Source: an uncultured Porphyromonadaceae bacterium
GTDB taxonomy: Bacteria; Bacteroidota; Bacteroidia; Bacteroidales; Muribaculaceae
Direction of reading: 5' to 3'
Assembly (NCBI GenBank): GCA_902493335.1
Contig: CABUPJ010000001.1
Span: 1-64,000 of the forward strand
Length of the DNA: 64,000 nt
A program made the position numbers and the translations under genes. Position 1 is the stretch's first letter. Each line of letters starts with the position of its first letter. Shown here piece by piece: positions 25,439 through 34,828 of this stretch. Under the pieces are notes generated by a model. It had not been told where the DNA came from, searched no databases, and saw nothing but the letters and a program-made list of their open reading frames with translations.

Positions 25439-27988
25439 TCAGAAAGTGACATGGACGGCTATTCTGAGACCGCTTCTGTCGATTTCATAATCGGCACGGC
25501 GATAGCTCAGACGCCAGACGTAATCAACCCTTAGACATCTGAATATGTTGTCGAGACCGACCGATGCCTCCATATACGGACCATCGGTCATCTCCCTTAC
25601 CGTGACATCGTCAGGGAAAACGAAGAGCGATTTATTGAATGACGGATCATTGCGACGGCTCAGATGTCCGTAAAGGCCGCTGAATGAAAAGACCTCACGC
25701 AGTTTGAGTTTTTTGAGATACGGTATATAGTTGAGAATCGCACCGTTGGCCCAATATGTCAAAAACCAGCTGACCGACGAATCGTTGATAAACTCAAGCG
25801 GATTCATGAGCGCGAAACTCTCGGGCTGAATGGTATATGACAGATTGGCGTTAGGTATCAGAAGGTCGATATAGCTTGATTTGCTCCAGACGTGACCTCC
25901 GCCGACTATCGCGTCGACATAGCCGAAAGCCGAGAGCCAGAAACGTTTCTGAAACATCAGCTCGGTTTTGTTTATCGGGAACTTCGTTCCGAGAAAGCTT
26001 GCGGGAGCAAATGTATGTGTCAAGGCTATGACAGGAGCATCAAGGTTGACAGGAATACGGTGGCTGCGTGTCTGAAAATATTTTTCGCCTGGGGCATAGC
26101 GCAGTGTCACAGAGAGACTGTTCTCGGCATAATGGCTGTAGCTACGGCCATAGCCGTCGATAAAACGCACCCACGGTGTTGCCTCGCGCCACTCTGTCTT
26201 AGCCGCCGCAGACACCGAGAAATTGTTTGCCAGCTCAAGGTTATATTCAAGCGAAGTCAACCGGTGATAAATGACACGGTCGTCCTTCATTCTGCGCAGC
26301 GACAGAAAAATATTATCCTGATTGGTAAACATATAGTGCTGACCGATCTTGTCTATGTCATACATGTGGGTAAGGCGCAGGGATTTCATCGGGAACTCAC
26401 GCGAATGATATTTCTTGTCGATGAAAGAATATTCAAGTTCTCCTTTATATTTCCACCTGTGATCCCTTGTGCCATAGGCAACATAGCCTCTGGCAAACCA
26501 TCGTTTGCTTAGACCGGAGGTTGTCATGCCGCCTACTCTCAGGCGTGTGCCTTCGACCGAATTGAAACTCAACGTTGTATTGACCGGACCATAGTCGATC
26601 CCGTCAGTGAGCGTCACATAACCGTTGAAGAATGCCTTGAGCACTTTTTCGGTCCAGTAATAGACCGGCATCTTTCTCAGACGGCTGAACATCTGGTCGA
26701 CACGGTTTTCGTTGGCGCTTATCGACGCAAGCCTGACATTCTGCCAGTAAGCCTCATCCCTGTTCTCGGCATCAGACTCCTGAATCAATTTCTCCGAATG
26801 GCCGAAAACGCTTTCGTCAGCGGGACGGTCGAAGCCATGTCCGGCATAGACGGTATTGCGGCGCGCATAGATTCCCGGAGTACCTGGCACAGCAATAATC
26901 TCGACTGTCAGATCATCGCGGGTTTTCAGACGAGAGCCGTCAGCCGCACGAGCGTATGTCTGCGACAGATAGAGCTTGTCGATAAAGTTAAGATTTATAT
27001 CGCGCGGCAGACGCATGTCTACTTTCTTTATAAACATCGTCGAATCATTCTCGGGGATGTAAATATGACCGATGAAACCGAAGGCCGCATTGTTGAAGGG
27101 ATAAAACGACAGCACGATACACCTCTCGTTGTCAACCTCGACCGTGTCTGTCAGATAAAATTTATAGAAATCGGTAGCTATCCTCGACAAAGGACTGACG
27201 AAACGGTTCTGCAACAGATTGATGTCGTCGTCATAGAGATCAACCTCGCGCATGACATCCTCGAGGAAGGTGCGTATGCCCTGCTCGCTGTTGACGCTGT
27301 TGAAGCCCTGGCTTCTGACGCCCTCGACACGCTCTTTTTCAGAATGAGGATCACGGCGATAGTCAATGTGCGAGAATTTTTCTTTGACGAGGATATTAAG
27401 AATAGGTTTTCCCGAGATATCAGATGTGTCGACATGCTCTTTGAGAAAAGCGAAATTTCTCATCAGAGCGTTGTCTTTATCACCGTCGAAATTATTGATA
27501 GCTACAGAGATTTTCTCGTATTTGTCATAATTGTAGAAATCATTGCGGCGCGGGTCGGTCATACTACCGCCGTTTCTAAGCTTACGGGCGAATTCGACGG
27601 CCGGATTGTTCTTTTTGGAATATTTCTTTTTGCGGACGACAACCTCCTGCAGTTCGGTTGTCGACGGAGAGAGATAGACGGCATAGACGTTCACCCTGTT
27701 TTTATTTATAGGCAGCACTTTCTTATTATAGCCGACGCACGATATATTGAGAAGCCGGGCGTTATCGGGCACAGAAATTTCAAATATGCCGCGGGAATCG
27801 GTGACTGTACCGCGGGCCGTGACAGGATCTACAACCGAAGCATACGGCAGCGGCAGGTCGGTAACCGAGTCCTTGACAATGCCCTGGATATAATAATCAG
27901 AGACACCATCGGCATACGACAGCAACGCGACCGTAAGCATTATTACTGCGGCAGCAATGCGGCGGAGCGTATGTCGGATTATTGTCAT
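25439..27988 (-). CDS. DUF5686 / carboxypeptidase-regulatory-like outer membrane protein
   Basis: 849 aa from the Met at 27988 (MTIIRHTLRR), chosen because a clean signal peptide follows (AAVIMLTVALLSYA) and the longer frame to 28027 adds 13 residues before it. Residues ~35-120 form a CarboxypepD_reg-like beta-sandwich (IQGIVKDSVTDLPLPYASV, ELQEVVVRKKK). The rest is a DUF5686 region ending in beta-barrel-like strands and a terminal aromatic (IAVHVTF), as in outer membrane proteins. The function is unknown. It is single and divergent from the CYTH gene. Confidence 0.8.
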   Translation of the reverse strand: MTIIRHTLRRIAAAVIMLTVALLSYADGVSDYYIQGIVKDSVTDLPLPYASVVDPVTARGTVTDSRGIFEISVPDNARLLNISCVGYNKKVLPINKNRVNVYAVYLSPSTTELQEVVVRKKKYSKKNNPAVEFARKLRNGGSMTDPRRNDFYNYDKYEKISVAINNFDGDKDNALMRNFAFLKEHVDTSDISGKPILNILVKEKFSHIDYRRDPHSEKERVEGVRSQGFNSVNSEQGIRTFLEDVMREVDLYDDDINLLQNRFVSPLSRIATDFYKFYLTDTVEVDNERCIVLSFYPFNNAAFGFIGHIYIPENDSTMFIKKVDMRLPRDINLNFIDKLYLSQTYARAADGSRLKTRDDLTVEIIAVPGTPGIYARRNTVYAGHGFDRPADESVFGHSEKLIQESDAENRDEAYWQNVRLASISANENRVDQMFSRLRKMPVYYWTEKVLKAFFNGYVTLTDGIDYGPVNTTLSFNSVEGTRLRVGGMTTSGLSKRWFARGYVAYGTRDHRWKYKGELEYSFIDKKYHSREFPMKSLRLTHMYDIDKIGQHYMFTNQDNIFLSLRRMKDDRVIYHRLTSLEYNLELANNFSVSAAAKTEWREATPWVRFIDGYGRSYSHYAENSLSVTLRYAPGEKYFQTRSHRIPVNLDAPVIALTHTFAPASFLGTKFPINKTELMFQKRFWLSAFGYVDAIVGGGHVWSKSSYIDLLIPNANLSYTIQPESFALMNPLEFINDSSVSWFLTYWANGAILNYIPYLKKLKLREVFSFSGLYGHLSRRNDPSFNKSLFVFPDDVTVREMTDGPYMEASVGLDNIFRCLRVDYVWRLSYRRADYEIDRSGLRIAVHVTF

Positions 27989-28011
27989 TTTTGAAAAATA
28001 AATTACTTTTG
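27982..28011 (+). promoter_or_regulatory. Predicted promoter for CYTH gene
   Basis: TTG at 27982-27984, 19 nt, TACTTTTG at 28004-28011. It lies across the start of the divergent DUF5686 gene. Confidence 0.6.
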
Positions 28012-28042
28012 CAGTCAGACTATGCAATTATAAGAATAACTA

Positions 28043-28495
28043 ATGGCTAAAGAAATCGAACGAAAATATCTCGTCACATCATCGGACTACCGTGATATGG
28101 CATCACACGTCAGACATATCACCCAGGCTTATCTCAGCACCGACCCGCAGTCGACCGTCAGGGTGAGAATAATCGACGAGCGCGGCAAACTCACAGTCAA
28201 AGGCATCACCCGCGGCGCCACCCGCGACGAGTGGGAGTTTGACATTCCGGCCGATGATGCCCGCGATATGATTGCGGCCTGCGCCCGCTCGAAAATTATC
28301 GACAAAGACCGATATATGGTCAGCTTCGGGGGACATTGCTGGGAGGTCGACGAATTCCACGGCGAACACGAGGGACTTGTCGTCGCCGAAATCGAACTCG
28401 GCGACGAGTCAGAACGATTTGAGTTACCCGGATTCATCGGACGAGAAGTGACAGGCGATGCGCGATATTACAATTCGTCGCTCGCCGGACTCTGA
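28043..28495 (+). CDS. CYTH domain protein (triphosphate tunnel enzyme)
   Basis: 150 aa. MAKEIERKYLV contains the ExExK signature of CYTH/TTM enzymes, and alternating charged strands (VRVRIIDERGKLTVKG, WEFDIP, EIEL) build the triphosphate tunnel. Members hydrolyse inorganic triphosphate or similar substrates; which one applies here is unknown. Its last 28 bp overlap rlmD convergently. Confidence 0.87.
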   Translation: MAKEIERKYLVTSSDYRDMASHVRHITQAYLSTDPQSTVRVRIIDERGKLTVKGITRGATRDEWEFDIPADDARDMIAACARSKIIDKDRYMVSFGGHCWEVDEFHGEHEGLVVAEIELGDESERFELPGFIGREVTGDARYYNSSLAGL

Positions 28496-29901
28496 CGGCG
28501 CGAGAGTAGGACGACGTTTTCGACATGCTGGGTGTGAGGGAACATGTCGACCGGACAGACAGCGTCGACCTTATATTTCACGTCGAGAAGAGCGAGATCG
28601 CGCGCCTGTGTCGCGGGGTTACAGCTGACATAGACTATACGCCCCGGTTCGGCGTCGAGAATAACCTTGACGACATCACCGTGCATACCTGCGCGAGGCG
28701 GGTCGACAATCATCACATCAGGACGGCCGTGGGCGGCGACAAAATCATCTGTCAGCACATCCTTCATATCGCCGGCGAAAAACTCGGTGTTGTCAATGCC
28801 GTTGGCCTGTGAGTTGATACGGGCATCCTCGATAGCAGACTCGACATATTCGATGCCGATGACCTTGCGTGCCTGACGGGCCACAAAAATGGCTATAGTG
28901 CCCGTGCCGGTATATAGGTCGTAGACAAGTTCATCGCCTGTGAGGCCGGCGAAATCACGCACGACACTATATAATTTATATGCCTGACGCGAGTTTGTCT
29001 GATAGAATGATTTCGGACCGATGCGGAATCGGAGGCCTTCCATCTCTTCCTCTACATATGGTTTGCCCGAGTAGCAGATTATGTCGAGATCGCCTATCGT
29101 ATCGTTAACCTTGGTATTGACCACATATTGCAACGATGTGATTTCGGGGAACTGCGTTCTGACGGCATCGAGAAGACTATGAATCTTGGTCGCGTCGTCT
29201 TCACCAAATGAGAATACGGTCATAATCTCGCCTGTCGTCAGCACTCTGATCATAAGATTTCTGATGAAGCCGTGCTGTGCTCTGAGGTCATAGAATTCAT
29301 AGCCGGCTTTTTTGACGAAATCCTTGACAAAAAGCCGCAAACGGTTGGTGAAATCATCCTGAAGATGACACTTTCTGATATCAAGTACTTTGTCGAACGC
29401 GCCCGGAATATGGAATCCCGCGGCATCACGGTCGGGAAAATCCTCGCCCGACGACAGCTGTTCATAAGTCAGCCAGCATTTGTTTGAGAATGTATATTCG
29501 AGCTTGTTACGATAGGCCCAAATCTCATCAGAGCCGACAATGGGCATCACCTCGGGAAAATCGACTTTGGCGATACGGGTCAGTACGTCGATGACCTGCT
29601 GCCGTTTGCATTTAAGCTGGAAATCATAAGGAAGATGCTGCCAGCGACATCCGCCGCAGATGCCGAAATGCTCGCAACGGGGCTCTATTCTGACATCACC
29701 GGGTCGCACCATCCTAACGACGTGCCCCTCGGCAAAAGATTTTTTCTTTTTGTCGAGTTTTATGTCAACAATGTCGCCCGGCGCGGCGAAGGGAACAAAG
29801 ACGACCATGTCGTCGACTCTCGCCAGAGCGTTACCCTCGGCTGCGACATCGGTAATCTCGATATTTTCAAGCGTTGGAAGCGGTTTGCGTTTTCTTGCCA
29901 T
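28468..29901 (-). CDS. rlmD: 23S rRNA (uracil-C5)-methyltransferase
   Basis: 477 aa RumA/RlmD-type SAM methyltransferase. An N-terminal TRAM domain is followed by the iron-sulfur Cys cluster (CEHFGICGGCRWQHL). The C-terminal methyltransferase domain shows DLYTGTGTIAIF, DPPRAGMH and the catalytic VSCNPATQARD. Length is typical. Assignment to U1939 (rlmD) rather than a sibling position is by family resemblance. Convergent 28-bp overlap with the CYTH gene. Confidence 0.88.
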   Translation of the reverse strand: MARKRKPLPTLENIEITDVAAEGNALARVDDMVVFVPFAAPGDIVDIKLDKKKKSFAEGHVVRMVRPGDVRIEPRCEHFGICGGCRWQHLPYDFQLKCKRQQVIDVLTRIAKVDFPEVMPIVGSDEIWAYRNKLEYTFSNKCWLTYEQLSSGEDFPDRDAAGFHIPGAFDKVLDIRKCHLQDDFTNRLRLFVKDFVKKAGYEFYDLRAQHGFIRNLMIRVLTTGEIMTVFSFGEDDATKIHSLLDAVRTQFPEITSLQYVVNTKVNDTIGDLDIICYSGKPYVEEEMEGLRFRIGPKSFYQTNSRQAYKLYSVVRDFAGLTGDELVYDLYTGTGTIAIFVARQARKVIGIEYVESAIEDARINSQANGIDNTEFFAGDMKDVLTDDFVAAHGRPDVMIVDPPRAGMHGDVVKVILDAEPGRIVYVSCNPATQARDLALLDVKYKVDAVCPVDMFPHTQHVENVVLLSRRQSPASDEL

Positions 29902-30068
29902 TACTTACGTAAGTAAATTTATAAATATTTTCGGCAAAATTACATCATTTAAACCAAATTCCCATAAAAAACATCATGAACAGGCCGACATTGCGGGCTG
30001 CAATGCTTAATTAAGGTTTTAAGTTGTGATTTTTTCCCATATTGTTTTATAAATTGGCCGAATTATCT

Positions 30069-30076
30069 TAAATTTG
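30069..30076 (+). promoter_or_regulatory. Probable -7 box for ppdK
   Basis: TAAATTTG matches the Bacteroidota -7 element. No TTG lies at the ideal 19-21 nt upstream, so this call is weaker than others. Leader ~80 nt. Confidence 0.5.
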
Positions 30077-30161
30077 CAAACCAAATATTTCACAAAACGA
30101 CTAACAGGCGAAAACACAAATAGATATTTCTATTTTTCAAATAAATCAAAATAAAGATCAA

Positions 30162-32876
30162 ATGAAAAGAGTTTACACATTCGGTGACGGTAAGGCCGAA
30201 GGCAATGCCGAGATGAGAAATCTCCTCGGCGGCAAAGGTGCCAACCTCGCTGAAATGAACCTGCTCGGCATGCCCGTGCCTCCGGGTTTCACCATCACTA
30301 CTGAAGTTTGTACAGAGTACACCCAGTATGGCAAAGACGAAGTTGTCAAACGTATCAAAAGCGACGTTGAAGCCGCTATAGCTCACGTCGAGGCTCTCAC
30401 AAGCAAAAAATTCGACGACAGCACCAATCCCCTTCTTGTATCAGTTCGTTCAGGCGCCCGCGCCTCTATGCCCGGCATGATGGACACCGTCCTCAACCTC
30501 GGCATGAACGACGCCACCGTCGAGTCTCTCGCCCAGAAAAGCGGCAATCCCCGCTTCGCATGGGACAGCTACCGCCGTTTTGTCCAGATGTACGGCGACG
30601 TTGTTCTCGGCATGAAGCCCAAGAGCAAAAACGACATCGATCCCTTCGAGGAAATCATGGACAAGGTCAAAGAAGCCAAAGGTGTCAAACTCGACACCGA
30701 GCTTGATGTCGAAGACCTCAAGAACCTCGTCAGACTTTTCAAGGCCGCAGTGAAAGACTTCACCGGCAAAGACTTCCCCGACAGCGCTTGGGAACAGCTC
30801 TGGGGCGGCATCTGCGCCGTGTTCGACAGCTGGATGAACGAACGCGCCATACTCTATCGCCGAATGAACCAGATTCCCGAAGAATGGGGTACAGCCGTCA
30901 ACGTCCAGGCAATGGTCTACGGCAATATGGGTGAGAACTCGGCCACAGGTGTCGCATTCAGCCGCGACGCAGCCACAGGCGAGAACATCTTCAACGGCGA
31001 ATACCTCATCAACGCCCAGGGCGAAGACGTCGTCGCCGGTATCCGCACACCCCAGCAAATTACAATCGAAGGCTCACGCCGCTGGGCAGCCCTTCAGGGC
31101 ATCAGCGAAGAAGAGCGCGCAACGAAATATCCTTCACTCGAAGAATCGATGCCCGTATGCGCCAACGAGCTCTTCGCCATCGCCGCACGTCTCGAAGACT
31201 ACTACAAAGACATGCAGGACATGGAATTCACCATCCAGGACGGTAAGCTGTGGATGCTCCAGACCCGTAACGGCAAACGCACAGGCGCCGCTATGGTCAA
31301 GATCGCCATGGACCTCCTCCGTGCCGGTGAAATCGACGAGAAAACAGTGCTCAAACGCATGGAGCCTCAGAAACTCGACGAACTCCTCCACCCTGTCTTC
31401 GACAAGAGTGCGCTCAAACGTGCCGTCGTCGCAGCCAAGGGTCTTCCCGCATCTCCCGGCGCTGCCGCAGGCCAGATTGTATTCTCGGCTGACGACGCAG
31501 AACAGTGGGCAGAGAAAAAACGCAAAGTCGTCCTCGTCCGCATCGAGACATCGCCCGAAGACCTCCGCGGTATGGCCGTGGCTCAGGGTATCCTCACAAT
31601 GCGCGGCGGCATGACATCTCACGCAGCCGTCGTTGCCCGTGGTATGGGTAAATGCTGTGTGTCAGGCGCAGGCGAAATCAAGATTGACTATAAAGAGAAG
31701 ACAGTCGAGATGGGCGGCAAAGTCTACCACGAAGGCGACTGGATCTCACTCAACGGCTCGACAGGCGAAGTCTATGACGGTCAGGTTCCCACAACCGAAC
31801 CCGAACTCGGCGGCGACTTCGGCGCAATCATGAACCTCTCAAGCAAATATACCAAGACACTCGTGCGCACCAACGCCGACTCACCCCGCGACGCAAAACA
31901 GGCCCGTCACTTCGGAGCCCAGGGTATCGGTCTCTGCCGTACAGAGCACATGTTCTTTGAAGGCGACCGCATCAAATCAGTGCGTGAGATGATTCTCGCT
32001 TCTGACGAAGAAGGCCGCCGTGTCGCTCTCGCCAAACTCCTCCCGATGCAGCGCGGCGACTTCGAAGGCATCTTCGAGGCTATGGACGGCTTCGGCGTGA
32101 CAATCCGTCTGCTCGATCCCCCGTTGCACGAGTTCGTACCTCATCAGACTGCGACTCAGAAAGAGCTCGCCGACGAAATGGGCATCTCGCTCGCCGAAGT
32201 CAAGGCTAAAGTCGACAGCCTCGAAGAGTTCAACCCGATGCTCGGCCACCGTGGCTGCCGTCTCGGCATCACCTACCCCGAAATCACCGAAATGCAGACC
32301 CGCGCCATCATCGAGGCCGCTCTCGCCTGCAAAGAACGTGGCATCGACGTACATCCCGAAATTATGATTCCTCTCGTTGGCTCGCTCAAGGAAATCCAGC
32401 ACCAGGCCAACGTCATCAACACTACAGCAGCAAAAGTATTCGACGAAAAAGGCACCTCAATCCCCTACCTCGTCGGTACGATGATTGAAGTTCCCCGCGC
32501 AGCCCTCACTGCCAATGAAATCGCATCGGTGGCCGACTTCTTCTCGTTCGGCACGAACGACCTCACTCAGATGACATTCGGCTTCTCGCGCGACGACGCA
32601 CCCAAATTCCTCAAGTTCTACAAAGAGCACGGCATCATCAAGACCGATCCCTTTGAAGTACTCGATCAGGAAGGCGTCGGCCAGCTCGTCAGAATGGGCG
32701 TCGAGAAAGGCCGCAGCGTCAAACCCGAACTCAAAGTCGGTATCTGCGGCGAGCACGGTGGCGAACCCTCGTCTGTCAAGTTCTGCGCCAAACTCGGCAT
32801 GAACTATGTCAGCTGCTCACCCTTCCGTGTGCCCATCGCCCGCGTAGCAGCGGCCCAGGCAGCCATCGAAGAGTAA
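30162..32876 (+). CDS. ppdK: Pyruvate, phosphate dikinase
   Basis: 904 aa. Interconverts pyruvate, ATP and Pi with PEP, AMP and PPi in glycolysis or gluconeogenesis of anaerobes. Domains in order: ATP-grasp nucleotide-binding domain (GGKGANLAEM), central phosphohistidine domain (GGMTSHAAVVARGMG), and PEP/pyruvate TIM barrel (GHRGCRLGITYPEI, GICGEHGG with the acid/base Cys). Strongly biased codons suggest high expression. The last 13 codons lie inside a repeated attachment-site sequence: the reading frame is intact, but its 3' end was probably supplied by an integrated element. Confidence 0.96.
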   Translation: MKRVYTFGDGKAEGNAEMRNLLGGKGANLAEMNLLGMPVPPGFTITTEVCTEYTQYGKDEVVKRIKSDVEAAIAHVEALTSKKFDDSTNPLLVSVRSGARASMPGMMDTVLNLGMNDATVESLAQKSGNPRFAWDSYRRFVQMYGDVVLGMKPKSKNDIDPFEEIMDKVKEAKGVKLDTELDVEDLKNLVRLFKAAVKDFTGKDFPDSAWEQLWGGICAVFDSWMNERAILYRRMNQIPEEWGTAVNVQAMVYGNMGENSATGVAFSRDAATGENIFNGEYLINAQGEDVVAGIRTPQQITIEGSRRWAALQGISEEERATKYPSLEESMPVCANELFAIAARLEDYYKDMQDMEFTIQDGKLWMLQTRNGKRTGAAMVKIAMDLLRAGEIDEKTVLKRMEPQKLDELLHPVFDKSALKRAVVAAKGLPASPGAAAGQIVFSADDAEQWAEKKRKVVLVRIETSPEDLRGMAVAQGILTMRGGMTSHAAVVARGMGKCCVSGAGEIKIDYKEKTVEMGGKVYHEGDWISLNGSTGEVYDGQVPTTEPELGGDFGAIMNLSSKYTKTLVRTNADSPRDAKQARHFGAQGIGLCRTEHMFFEGDRIKSVREMILASDEEGRRVALAKLLPMQRGDFEGIFEAMDGFGVTIRLLDPPLHEFVPHQTATQKELADEMGISLAEVKAKVDSLEEFNPMLGHRGCRLGITYPEITEMQTRAIIEAALACKERGIDVHPEIMIPLVGSLKEIQHQANVINTTAAKVFDEKGTSIPYLVGTMIEVPRAALTANEIASVADFFSFGTNDLTQMTFGFSRDDAPKFLKFYKEHGIIKTDPFEVLDQEGVGQLVRMGVEKGRSVKPELKVGICGEHGGEPSSVKFCAKLGMNYVSCSPFRVPIARVAAAQAAIEE

Positions 32877-32879
32877 TCC
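32838..32879 (+). repeat. attL candidate: 3' end of ppdK
   Basis: 42 bp that recur at 43867-43908 with 36 identities. The shared uninterrupted core is GCCCGCGTAGC at the left edge. All six differences fall at third codon positions of ppdK, so the frame ARVAAAQAAIE(E/D) stop is kept in both copies. Confidence 0.85.
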
Positions 32880-32925
32880 ATAGTTAACATAATTAGCCAT
32901 AAAGCTAATATCCAATAAGTTAAAT

Positions 32926-32951
32926 AGGTCTGTCATTAGTTTGGCAGACCT
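32926..32951 (+). terminator. Terminator after ppdK, supplied by element A
   Basis: A 10-bp stem (AGGTCTGTCA with TGGCAGACCT, one G-U) with a 6-nt loop and a GTTTTATT tail, 50 nt after the ppdK stop. The ancestral ppdK terminator now probably lies beyond attR. Confidence 0.8.
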
Positions 32952-32984
32952 GTTTTATTGTATGTTTTGGCTATTATTGAATTA

Positions 32985-33027
32985 ATGTTTGATGCTATGT
33001 TTGATAGAGATTTACTCAATGTTTGAT
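32985..33027 (+). repeat. Three ATGTTTGAT iterons, likely recombinase arm sites
   Basis: Perfect 9-mers at 32985-32993, 32997-33005 and 33019-33027, start-to-start 12 and 22 nt, i.e. near one and two helical turns. The inverse ATCAAACAT occurs at 43840-43848, just inside the right end. Arm-type sites for the integrase or an excisionase, or an operator for the integrase gene, are the likely roles. Confidence 0.65.
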
Positions 33028-33066
33028 ATTAAAATCGTCAGATAAATCACTTATAATTAATCAAAT

Positions 33067-34263
33067 ATGGCAACTTTCAAAGCCTGTGTGAGAACGCCGA
33101 GGAATGATGGTCTATACTCAGTGTTTATTAGAGTCACACATAACAGAGTGGCAAGATACATAGCCACAAACAAGACCATAGACAAAGGGAAGTTGAGAAA
33201 AGGAGAGATAAAAGACCCTGCAATTCTCTCTTACTGTTCAACTCTCATAAGACAGTATGCTGAAAGGCTCAATGCAGTGGATATATCCTCGTGGGATATT
33301 AATGAGGTAATAAGATACCTTACTAATATTGACGAGGATATTTCTTTTTCCAAGTATGCCATGAGATATATTTTCCGAATGGCTGATGATTGGGGAATGA
33401 AAAGAAACTCCAAGAACTATAATTGGGCTTTACTCTCCTTGCAGAAGTATCTCGGCAAAAGTGATGTGATGTTTTCAGACCTTACCACCAAAACCATTCA
33501 GAACTGGATTAACTCACTTTCTACAACAAGCAGGGCTAAAGAAATGTACCCTGTCTGCATAAGGATGATGTATAATGCAGCAATGGATGAGTTTAATGAT
33601 GAGGAAAAGAATATCATCAGAATTAAGCGCAATCCTTTCAAGAAGATAGTTATTCCAAAGGCAGATGTGCCGGAGAAAAGAGCTGTATCAGTTGAGGTTC
33701 TACAGAGGTTCTTCAATGCGCCTGTACCTGAAAGCAAGATGAAGGAATCTTTATCGGAGTTAGGTAGAGATGTGGCTGAAATGGTATTCGGTCTTGCAGG
33801 AATGAACACCGCAGATTTATTTGAGCTGAGGAAAGAAAACCTAAAGGATGGCACTTTATGCTATCATCGTCAGAAGACAAAGAAGTTTAGAAGAGATGGA
33901 GCCTATCTTGAAGTCAAGATACCCAAAAGGCTTCTGTCTTTGTTTGAAAAGTATAGGTCTGACAATGACTATCTTCTCAACTTCAATCTTAGGTACCAAG
34001 ACAACAACAGTTTCAATGTTAATGTCAACAATGGCATCAAGAAGTTCTGCAAGGCAAATGGTTTACCAAACCTTTGTGTCTATACATTCAGGCACTCATG
34101 GGCTACAATAGCTCAAAATGAATGTGGAGCATCAACCGCAGAAGTAGGCTTTGCTCTGAACCACTCATCAGCCCATAGAGTCACTGAGGGATATATCCGA
34201 AAGGACTATTCCCCTATAAGCATTCTAAATCAGAAAGTCATTGATGTGGTATTCCGTTCGTAA
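33067..34263 (+). CDS. int: Tyrosine recombinase / integrase of element A
   Basis: 398 aa phage-integrase family protein: N-terminal arm-binding region, SAM-like core-binding domain (~95-190), catalytic domain (~210-390). Catalytic residues seen are Arg342-His343 in TFRHSWA, His366 in LNHSSAH, and the nucleophile Tyr376 in EGYIRKD. The first Arg of the R-H-R-Y set is not seen: the expected site reads FGLAGMNTADL. Some Bacteroidota recombinases share this loss in my memory. It sits 190 bp inside attL, reading into the element, and is followed by a strong terminator. Integration at ppdK is inferred from the flanking repeats. Confidence 0.87.
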   Translation: MATFKACVRTPRNDGLYSVFIRVTHNRVARYIATNKTIDKGKLRKGEIKDPAILSYCSTLIRQYAERLNAVDISSWDINEVIRYLTNIDEDISFSKYAMRYIFRMADDWGMKRNSKNYNWALLSLQKYLGKSDVMFSDLTTKTIQNWINSLSTTSRAKEMYPVCIRMMYNAAMDEFNDEEKNIIRIKRNPFKKIVIPKADVPEKRAVSVEVLQRFFNAPVPESKMKESLSELGRDVAEMVFGLAGMNTADLFELRKENLKDGTLCYHRQKTKKFRRDGAYLEVKIPKRLLSLFEKYRSDNDYLLNFNLRYQDNNSFNVNVNNGIKKFCKANGLPNLCVYTFRHSWATIAQNECGASTAEVGFALNHSSAHRVTEGYIRKDYSPISILNQKVIDVVFRS

Positions 34264-34279
34264 TTGTTAAACAAACTAC

Positions 34280-34310
34280 AAAAAGAAGCCTTCACCTACG
34301 GCTTCTTTTT
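34280..34310 (+). terminator. Terminator after integrase
   Basis: A perfect 11-bp stem AAAAAGAAGCC / GGCTTCTTTTT with a 9-nt loop; it separates the integrase from the next genes. TAATTTTG (34312-34319), a promoter -7 box, follows at once, only 4 nt before the next ATG. Confidence 0.88.
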
Positions 34311-34323
34311 GTAATTTTGTATT

Positions 34324-34779
34324 ATGAAACGTTATGCCATAGAAAGAGAAGGGAGTTTTGAACATCCCTTATTCTACTTAAACATATATGGAAAGAATAG
34401 ACCACTTAGATTTATGCTAGACAGTGGTTGTAATAGTAATGCAATATCACCGTTGGTTTTGGAGTTTTTCGAGTTTTATGAAACAGAAATACAGGAAGAT
34501 GTTATAACTGCCGGTGGATTAACCAAATCAGATGTATATGTTATAAAGGCAAGATTGAGCGAGGATGATTCGCCAATAGCCCTAAGCATGACTTCATTAA
34601 ACTTTGAAGTTGCATTGGCTCTTAAATCCCGGAATTGTGTGGGATTGTTGGGCGCTCAATTCTTGCAGTGTTGTAGAATTGATTTCAGGAATCTATGGTT
34701 AGAAGTCCCAGAAAAGGGAGGGGCATTCAGCCTATTGAAGATCGGAGGGAAACATCTGAAATCATTAAAGAACAAGTAG
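34324..34779 (+). CDS. Retropepsin-like aspartic protease (first copy)
   Basis: 151 aa, about one retropepsin domain. The catalytic motif is LDSGCN with Asp33; the C-terminal GLLGAQFL matches the hydrophobic-hydrophobic-Gly block typical of these proteases. There is no signal peptide, so it is cytosolic, presumably acting as a homodimer. The target is unknown. It is the first gene after the integrase terminator and may be translated from a very short leader. A second, unrelated-looking protease lies at 42110. Confidence 0.7.
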   Translation: MKRYAIEREGSFEHPLFYLNIYGKNRPLRFMLDSGCNSNAISPLVLEFFEFYETEIQEDVITAGGLTKSDVYVIKARLSEDDSPIALSMTSLNFEVALALKSRNCVGLLGAQFLQCCRIDFRNLWLEVPEKGGAFSLLKIGGKHLKSLKNK

Positions 34780-34828
34780 CTTATAACTATTGTCTGTGTT
34801 TTTCCCATCATAATGGAGAAAAGAATAT

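Noticed and set aside
26798..27994. 398-codon frame antisense to the DUF5686 gene
   Set aside because: The opposite strand has signal peptide, carboxypeptidase-regulatory and DUF5686 features; this frame has none and lacks a start context.
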